Shown here one piece after another: positions 14,823 through 20,219 of a stretch of 20,219 nt of DNA. The translations under genes and the position numbers were made by a program. The notes under the pieces are model-generated. The model was not told the origin of the DNA. It made no database searches and worked only from the letters and a program-made list of their open reading frames with translations. Within the stretch, counting starts at the first letter, position 1. Each line of letters begins with the position of its first letter. Source of the stretch: Hydrogenophaga sp. (GTDB taxonomy: Bacteria > Pseudomonadota > Gammaproteobacteria > Burkholderiales > Burkholderiaceae_C). The stretch lies in the NCBI GenBank assembly GCA_021154985.1, contig JAJNQE010000083.1:1-20219 (forward strand), in the 5' to 3' direction.

Positions 14823-17528
14823 TCAGCCTTCCAGCGTTTCCAGCAGTTCGGTTTCGATTTCGATCTGTCGCTTGTTCACCTGCAACTGCGCGCCGCAGAT
14901 GAGGAAGGTGTCTTCCACGCGTTCACCCAGGGTGGTGATCTTGGCCAGCTGCACGTTGATGTCGTAGCGCGCGAGCACGCGCGAAATGCCATACAACAGG
15001 CCGGCACGGTCGCTGGCCGACACCGACAGCAGCCAGCGCTGGGCTTTCTCGTCCGGCCGCAGGTCCACCCGGGGCGTGACCGGAAAACTCTTGACCCGCC
15101 TCGAAAGCCGACCCTTCATGGGCGCCGGCAAGGGGCCGCATTCGTCGATGGTTTGCGCCAGGTTGTTCTCCACCATGGCGATAAGTTCGCGGTAGTGGTC
15201 CGAGAGAGAAGGCGCCACGACCTGGAAGGTGTCGAGCGCATGGCCGGTGAGCGTGGTGTGCACGCGGGCGTCCAGGATGCTGAAGTTCGAGCTGTCGAAA
15301 TAGCCGCAGATGCGGGCAAACAGGTCGTGCTGGTCGGGTGCGTACACCAGCACCTGCAGGCCTTCGCCTTCGGGCGAGAGCCGGGCGCGCACGATGCAGC
15401 GGTCGGTGGCCACGTCAGCGCCCTCGGCCGGGGCCTTGGCGGCGGTCTGGGCGATCTGGCGTGTGAGCACGCGGGTGTGCCAGGCGATCTCGTCGGCCTG
15501 GTGGCGCATGAAGTAGCTCACATCGAGCGTGTCCCACAGCGCCTTGTGCGCCATGTGAGGCAGGGCGTGCAGCGCCAGCATCGACAGCGCCTCGCGCTTG
15601 CGCGCCTCGATCACCGCACCCGGGTCGGGCGCCCGCCCACCCAGCGCGCGCAGCGTGTATCGGTACAGGTCTTCAAGCAGCTTGCCCTTCCAGGCGTTCC
15701 AGACCTTGGGGCTGGTGCCGCGGATGTCGGCCACCGTGAGCAAATAGAGCGCGGTGAGGTAACGCTCGTTGCCCACGCGTTGGGCGAACGCGGCGATCAC
15801 GTCGGGGTCGCTCAGGTCTTCCTTTTGCGCCATGCGGCTCATGGTCAGGTGCTCGGACACCAGGAATTCGATCAGCTTGCTGTCTTCGCGCTCGATGCCG
15901 TGCTGGCGGCAGAAGGTGCGCACGTCCTTGGCACCCAGGTCGGAATGGTCGCCGCCGCGGCCCTTGGCGATGTCGTGGAAGATGGCGGCGATGTAGAAGA
16001 TCCAGGGCTTGTCCCAGCCCGCCGCCAGTTGCGAACAGAAAGGGTATTCGTGCGAGTGTTCGGCAATGAAGAAGCGGCGCACGTTACGCAGCACCATCAA
16101 GATGTGCTGGTCGACCGTGTAGACGTGGAACAGGTCGTGCTGCATCTGGCCCACGATGTGGCGGAACACCCAGAGGTAGCGCCCCAGCACCGAGGTCTCG
16201 TTCATCATGCGCAGCGCGTGCGTGATGCCCTCGGGCTCCTGCAGGATCTGCAGGAATTGCGCCCGGTTGACCGGGTCGGCGCGGAACTTGGCGTTCATCA
16301 CTGGCCGGGCGTTGTAGAGCGCACGCAGCGTGCGCGCTGAAAAGCCCTTGATGCCGACCGTGGTCTGGTAGATGTGGAAGGTCTCCAGGATGGCGTGGGG
16401 CTGCTGAACGTACAGGTCGTCGCTGGCCACTTCCAGCATGCCGCCCTTGTCGAAGAAGCGCGCATTCAGCGGACGCAGGCGGTCCACACCGGCCATGTCG
16501 TCCTGCAGGCGTTCCTGGATGTTGAGCAACAGGATCTGGTTGAGCTGGGTCACGGCCTTGGCCGCCCAGTAGTACCGCTTCATGAGCGCCTCGCTGGCGC
16601 GGCGCGTTCCTTTGGCGGTGGGCGCTGCGCCCGGCTGACCCGGCGTGCCGGCGGTGACGACGGCCGGCGCCTGCGCCTTGAAGCCGAACGACTCGGCCAC
16701 AGCGGTCTGCAGGTCGAACACCAGGCGGTCTTCCCGGCGGTTGGCCAGCAGGTGCAGGCGTGCGCGAATCAGGCTGAGCAGGGCCTCGTTGGCCTTGATC
16801 TGGCGCGCTTCCAGCGGCGTGGCCAGGCCTTTGCGCGCGAGGTCGTCCCAGCTGCGGCCCAGACCGGCCGCCTTGGACACCCAAAGAATGATCTGCAGGT
16901 CGCGCAGGCCACCGGGCGACTCCTTGCAGTTGGGCTCCAGGGAGTACGGCGTGTTTTCGTATTTGGTGTGGCGCTGGCGCATCTCCAGCGTCTTGGCCAC
17001 AAAGAATGCCTTGGGGTCCATGGCCTCGCCCAGCAGCGTCACCAGCCGGTTGAAGGCGTTTTTGCTGCCGCAGATCAGCCGGCTCTCCAGCATGGAGGTC
17101 TGCACCGTCACGTCTTTGGCCGCCTCTTCTACGCAATCGGCCACCGAGCGCACGCTGGAGCCGATTTCCAGGCCCAGATCCCAGCAAGCGCCGATGAAGG
17201 CTTCGAGCTGTTTCTTGAGCTCGGCGTCGTCGTCGGGCAATGCACCGTCGGGCAACAGCACCAGCACGTCAACGTCGGAGTAGGGGAACAGTTCGCCGCG
17301 CCCGTAACCACCCACGGCAATGAGCGAAAAACCGGCGCCGAAGCCGGCCCGGCTCCAGAGTTCGCGCAGCGTCTGGTCGGTCAGACGCGAGAGCTGTTGC
17401 AGCGCCTGGCGCACGCCCCGGGTGGACGCACCCTGATCGCGCAGGAGGGCAAAGAGGGCGGTTTTGTCGTCGCGGTAGCGCTGGCGCAGCGCGCCGATGT
17501 CGCCCGCGGGCGCCAGAAGCGGGTCCAT
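14823..17528 (-). CDS. glnD: GlnD, bifunctional PII uridylyltransferase/uridylyl-removing enzyme
   Basis: Cytoplasmic nitrogen sensor: adds UMP to PII proteins when glutamine is low and removes it when glutamine is high. The 901-residue protein has the full domain order. The nucleotidyltransferase motif GGYGRGELFPYSDVD (73-87) carries the catalytic acidic residues. The HD hydrolase domain includes HVYTVDQH (468-475) and FHDIAKGRGGDHSD (517-530). Two C-terminal ACT domains follow, the last around SDRAGLLYGISRVLARYD, which bind glutamine in the family. A Pro/Gly/Ala-rich insert at about 291-310 looks like a flexible linker. The start at 17528 is four bases after the map stop, implying translational coupling and co-transcription with map. 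Confidence 0.97.
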   Translation of the reverse strand: MDPLLAPAGDIGALRQRYRDDKTALFALLRDQGASTRGVRQALQQLSRLTDQTLRELWSRAGFGAGFSLIAVGGYGRGELFPYSDVDVLVLLPDGALPDDDAELKKQLEAFIGACWDLGLEIGSSVRSVADCVEEAAKDVTVQTSMLESRLICGSKNAFNRLVTLLGEAMDPKAFFVAKTLEMRQRHTKYENTPYSLEPNCKESPGGLRDLQIILWVSKAAGLGRSWDDLARKGLATPLEARQIKANEALLSLIRARLHLLANRREDRLVFDLQTAVAESFGFKAQAPAVVTAGTPGQPGAAPTAKGTRRASEALMKRYYWAAKAVTQLNQILLLNIQERLQDDMAGVDRLRPLNARFFDKGGMLEVASDDLYVQQPHAILETFHIYQTTVGIKGFSARTLRALYNARPVMNAKFRADPVNRAQFLQILQEPEGITHALRMMNETSVLGRYLWVFRHIVGQMQHDLFHVYTVDQHILMVLRNVRRFFIAEHSHEYPFCSQLAAGWDKPWIFYIAAIFHDIAKGRGGDHSDLGAKDVRTFCRQHGIEREDSKLIEFLVSEHLTMSRMAQKEDLSDPDVIAAFAQRVGNERYLTALYLLTVADIRGTSPKVWNAWKGKLLEDLYRYTLRALGGRAPDPGAVIEARKREALSMLALHALPHMAHKALWDTLDVSYFMRHQADEIAWHTRVLTRQIAQTAAKAPAEGADVATDRCIVRARLSPEGEGLQVLVYAPDQHDLFARICGYFDSSNFSILDARVHTTLTGHALDTFQVVAPSLSDHYRELIAMVENNLAQTIDECGPLPAPMKGRLSRRVKSFPVTPRVDLRPDEKAQRWLLSVSASDRAGLLYGISRVLARYDINVQLAKITTLGERVEDTFLICGAQLQVNKRQIEIETELLETLEG

Positions 17529-17532
17529 CGGA

Positions 17533-18360
17533 TCAGGCGGGCACGGCAGCAGCCGGCTTCACGAAGGCCGGCGGCGCCAGGCTGCCGGCCGACAGCGTGA
17601 GCACCTCGTAGCCGGTTTCGGTCACCAGCACCGTGTGTTCCCACTGGGCCGAGAGTGAGCGGTCGCGCGTGACGATGGTCCAGCCGTCGCCCTGTTCCTT
17701 GATGTCGCGCTGGCCCGCGTTGATCATGGGCTCGATGGTGAAGGTCATGCCGGGTTTGAGTTCTTCGAGCGTGCCCGGGCGGCCGTAGTGCAGCACCTGC
17801 GGGTCTTCGTGAAACTTCTGCCCAATGCCGTGGCCGCAGAACTCGCGCACCACCGAGAAGCCGTTGCCCTCGGCAAAGGTCTGGATGGCGTGGCCGATGT
17901 CGCCCAGGCGAACGCCGGGCTTGACCATCACGATGCCTTTCCACATGGCCTCGTACGTCACCTGGGTGAGCCGGCGCGCCTGCACCGAACAGGCGGCCTC
18001 GCCACCGATCATGAACATGCGGCTGTTGTCGCCAAACCAGCCGTCCTTGATCACGGTCACGTCCACGTTGAGGATGTCGCCTTTTTTCAGAGGCTTCTCG
18101 TTCGGGATGCCGTGGCACACCACATGGTTGATGGAGGTGCAGAGGTGGCCGGGGTAGGGCGGGTAGCCGCTGGGCTGGTAGCCGATGGTGGCGGAGACCG
18201 TGCCTTGCTGCTTCATGAACTCGGCCGCCAGGCGGTCGATTTCCAGCGTGGTCACGCCCGGCTGGATCAGCGGCGTGAGGTAGTCCAGCACTTCGGAGGC
18301 CAGGCGGCAGGCCAGGCGCATGCCTTCGATGCCCGCTGCGTCTTTGTAGGTGATGCTCAT
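17533..18360 (-). CDS. map: Methionine aminopeptidase, type I
   Basis: Removes the N-terminal methionine from new proteins in the cytoplasm. The 275-residue protein has all five metal ligands of the type I enzyme: D100 (NVDVTV), D111 (GDNSRMF), H177 (CGHGIG), E210 (FTIEPMI) and E241 (QWEHT), aligning with D97, D108, H171, E204 and E235 of E. coli. The active-site His H83 is in HVVCHGIPNE. The short C-terminal tail rich in Ala and Pro (from about residue 262) is extra compared with E. coli. The ATG at 18360 has no Shine-Dalgarno sequence, and a -10-like box ends only eight bases upstream, so the mRNA may be nearly leaderless. First gene of the map-glnD unit. Confidence 0.97.
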   Translation of the reverse strand: MSITYKDAAGIEGMRLACRLASEVLDYLTPLIQPGVTTLEIDRLAAEFMKQQGTVSATIGYQPSGYPPYPGHLCTSINHVVCHGIPNEKPLKKGDILNVDVTVIKDGWFGDNSRMFMIGGEAACSVQARRLTQVTYEAMWKGIVMVKPGVRLGDIGHAIQTFAEGNGFSVVREFCGHGIGQKFHEDPQVLHYGRPGTLEELKPGMTFTIEPMINAGQRDIKEQGDGWTIVTRDRSLSAQWEHTVLVTETGYEVLTLSAGSLAPPAFVKPAAAVPA

Positions 18361-18368
18361 GGGCGCAG

Positions 18369-18374
18369 ATTATC
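18369..18374 (-). promoter_or_regulatory. Candidate -10 box for map-glnD
   Basis: GATAAT on the minus strand (five of six matches). Its spacing puts the expected transcription start at about 18362, two bases before the map ATG. No clear -35 hexamer is seen 17 bases upstream. Confidence 0.4.
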
Positions 18375-18430
18375 CCACCGGCCCCTGCGGCGCAGGGTAT
18401 CGGCGGCGATGACTGGGCAGGCCACGCGGG

Positions 18431-18436
18431 TAAAAT
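18431..18436 (+). promoter_or_regulatory. Candidate -10 box for purL
   Basis: TAAAAT (five of six matches to TATAAT), with GATGAC at 18408-18413 as a weak -35 at 17-base spacing. This gives a leader of about 40 bases before the GTG at 18483. Confidence 0.45.
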
Positions 18437-18482
18437 CGCGGCTCCGCCCACCCCCCGGGTCTACGCACCTCAGGCTCCCAAC

Positions 18483-20219
18483 GTGTCCCTGCACCTGCGC
18501 ACTTTCGATGGCGGCAATGCCATCAGCGACTTCAAAGTCCAGCAACTCCTGCCCCGTCTGGCAGCCCTCTCCGACAAGATCACCGGCCTCTCGGCCCGCT
18601 TCGTGCACCTGGCCGCCTTCGACGGCGAGCCCGATGCGGCCACCGTGGCGCGCGTGGGCGAGCTGCTGACCTACGGTGAGCCCGCTTCAGAAGCCCACCT
18701 CAAGCTCGAAGCCACTGGCGCCCCGGCCCTGCTGGTGATGCCGCGCCTGGGCACGGTCTCGCCCTGGGCCTCCAAGGCCACCGACATCGCGCACAACTGC
18801 GGCCTGGCCCTGCACCGGGTGGAGCGGCTGGTCGAATTCCGCCTGCAGCTCAAGAGCGGACTGCTCGGCAAGGCCAGCCTGTCGGCCGAACAGTTGCGCG
18901 CCGTGGCCGACCTGCTGCACGACCGCATGACGGAAAACGTCTCGCTCGACCGCAGCCAGGCGCAGGCCCTGTTCACCGAACTGCACCCTGCGCCCATGGA
19001 GCAGGTGGACGTGCTTGGCGGCGGTCGCGCCGCGCTGGAGCGCGCCAACGCCGACTGGGGGCTGGCCCTGGCCGACGATGAAATCGATTATTTGGTGAAC
19101 GCATTCAACGGCCTGCAGCGCAACCCGACCGACGTGGAGCTGATGATGTTTGCGCAGGCCAACAGCGAGCACTGCCGCCACAAGATCTTCAACGCGCAGT
19201 TCACCATCGACGGCGTGGCGCAGGAAAAAAGCCTGTTCGGCATGATCCGCCACACCCACCAGCTGGCACCGCAGCACACCGTGGTGGCCTATTCGGACAA
19301 CGCCTCCATCATGGAAGGCAGCGTGGTGGAGCGCTTCGTGGCGCGCGCGGGCGGTGAAGCCTCGCCCGCCTACGCGGCCGAAACCGCCACGCACCACGTG
19401 TTGATGAAGGTGGAAACGCACAACCACCCGACCGCCATCTCTCCGTTCCCCGGCGCCTCCACCGGCGCAGGCGGCGAGATCCGCGACGAGGGCGCGACCG
19501 GCCGCGGCTCCAAGCCCAAGGCCGGCCTGACCGGCTTCACGGTGGGCAAGCTCTGGGGCGGCCTGAGTGACCAGCCGGGCGGCAAGCCCGAGCACATCGC
19601 CAGCCCGCTGCAGATCATGACCGAGGGCCCGCTGGGTGGCGCGGCCTTCAACAACGAGTTCGGCCGGCCCAACTTGCTGGGCTACTTCCGCGAGTACGAA
19701 TTGGCGGTGGACGGCGTGCAACGCGGGTATCACAAGCCCATCATGATCGCCGGCGGTGTGGGCGTGATCGACGCGGCGCAGACGCAGAAGATTCTGTTCC
19801 CGGCCGGCTCCTTGCTGATCCAGCTCGGCGGTCCGGGCATGAAGATCGGCATGGGCGGCAGCGCGGCCAGCTCCATGGCCAGCGGCACCAATGCGGCCTC
19901 GCTCGACTTCGACTCCGTGCAGCGCGGCAACCCCGAGATCGAGCGCCGCGCGCAGGAGGTCATCAACCACTGCTGGCAGCAGGGCGCGAACAATCCGATC
20001 CTGGCGATCCACGACGTGGGTGCAGGCGGGCTTTCCAACGCGTTTCCCGAGCTGACCAACGACGCCGGTCGCGGTGCGCGCTTTGATTTGCGCGCGGTGC
20101 CGCTCGAAGAAACTGGCCTGGCGCCCAAGGAAATCTGGTGCAACGAAAGCCAGGAGCGGTATGTGCTGGCGATCGCGCCGGAATCGCTGGAGGTGTTCAA
20201 AGGCTTCTGCGAGCGCGAG
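18483..20219 (+). CDS. purL: PurL, phosphoribosylformylglycinamidine synthase (3' part outside window)
   Basis: Converts FGAR plus glutamine and ATP to FGAM in purine synthesis, in the cytoplasm. The 579 codons visible are open to the right edge and represent somewhat under half of the large single-chain proteobacterial enzyme (about 1300 residues). Seen in order: the PurS-like N-terminal region, the linker with NPTDVELMMFAQANSEHCRH (ending around residue 230), ETHNHPTAISPFPGASTGAG (from E311), RDEGATGRGSKPKAG, and GGPGMKIGMGGSAASSMASG of the first ATP-binding-like AIRS domain. The glutaminase domain is beyond the edge. The GTG at 18483 is chosen because the protein starts there with the family's beginning (SLHLRTFDGGNAISDFKVQQLL) and TAAAAT lies 46 bases upstream; its ribosome site is weak. 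Confidence 0.96.
   Translation, partial: MSLHLRTFDGGNAISDFKVQQLLPRLAALSDKITGLSARFVHLAAFDGEPDAATVARVGELLTYGEPASEAHLKLEATGAPALLVMPRLGTVSPWASKATDIAHNCGLALHRVERLVEFRLQLKSGLLGKASLSAEQLRAVADLLHDRMTENVSLDRSQAQALFTELHPAPMEQVDVLGGGRAALERANADWGLALADDEIDYLVNAFNGLQRNPTDVELMMFAQANSEHCRHKIFNAQFTIDGVAQEKSLFGMIRHTHQLAPQHTVVAYSDNASIMEGSVVERFVARAGGEASPAYAAETATHHVLMKVETHNHPTAISPFPGASTGAGGEIRDEGATGRGSKPKAGLTGFTVGKLWGGLSDQPGGKPEHIASPLQIMTEGPLGGAAFNNEFGRPNLLGYFREYELAVDGVQRGYHKPIMIAGGVGVIDAAQTQKILFPAGSLLIQLGGPGMKIGMGGSAASSMASGTNAASLDFDSVQRGNPEIERRAQEVINHCWQQGANNPILAIHDVGAGGLSNAFPELTNDAGRGARFDLRAVPLEETGLAPKEIWCNESQERYVLAIAPESLEVFKGFCERE

Noticed and set aside
16374..17600. 408-codon plus-strand frame opposite glnD, and the similar frame at 14799-16340
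   Set aside because: Both are antisense to a full-length, motif-complete glnD and show no family motif.
1..20219. A defence island, prophage, integron or biosynthetic cluster
   Set aside because: No integrase, transposase, restriction, nuclease or secondary-metabolism gene was seen; composition and gene content are those of the core chromosome throughout.

Overview
The window reads as core chromosome of a GC-rich betaproteobacterium of the order Burkholderiales. Protein resemblance and gene content point to the Comamonadaceae (Hydrogenophaga or a close relative), but the genus is an inference. No tRNA, rRNA, transposase, phage gene, CRISPR array or toxin gene was seen. I did not find an obvious new multi-gene system. 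The interest lies in details inside and between ordinary genes.

Layout. 1-3430 (minus strand) is an assimilatory sulfur operon: a TauE/SafE-type transporter, ferredoxin-type sulfite reductase cysI, a DUF934 protein, and cysH, which is cut by the left edge. 3595-4395 (plus) encodes an unrecognised protein that looks like two degenerate receiver domains. 4382-5871 (minus) is yggX followed by a stand-alone MnmC-type FAD oxidoreductase. 6118-7467 (plus) holds ferredoxin-NADP reductase (fpr) and dsbB, ending in a hairpin terminator. 7486-8826 (minus) is argA, divergent from the large DEAH helicase gene hrpA (8866-12837, plus). hrpA carries a dispersed-repeat-like insertion translated in frame. 12841-13806 (minus) is an exported FecR-domain protein with a SPOR-like tail. 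14089-14805 (plus) is a Tat-exported Rieske protein. 14823-18360 (minus) is map-glnD. 18483 to the right edge (plus) is the first part of purL.

How the genes fit together. The cys genes carry out the reduction of activated sulfate to sulfide. CysI is the siroheme/4Fe-4S subunit, and no CysJ flavoprotein is present, so electrons probably come from a ferredoxin; the nearby fpr gene could supply that. YggX protects iron-sulfur proteins, and both CysH and CysI are such proteins. The cys-operon promoter region and the yggX/fpr intergenic region share a similar AT-rich element (TTATAT, then AACG, then TTTAT). This suggests common control, possibly by a CysB-like regulator. The other genes are housekeeping: arginine synthesis (argA), tRNA wobble modification (mnmC), disulfide formation (dsbB), nitrogen sensing (glnD), N-terminal methionine removal (map) and purine synthesis (purL).

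Most long open frames opposite these genes are by-products of high GC and strong third-position bias and are not annotated.
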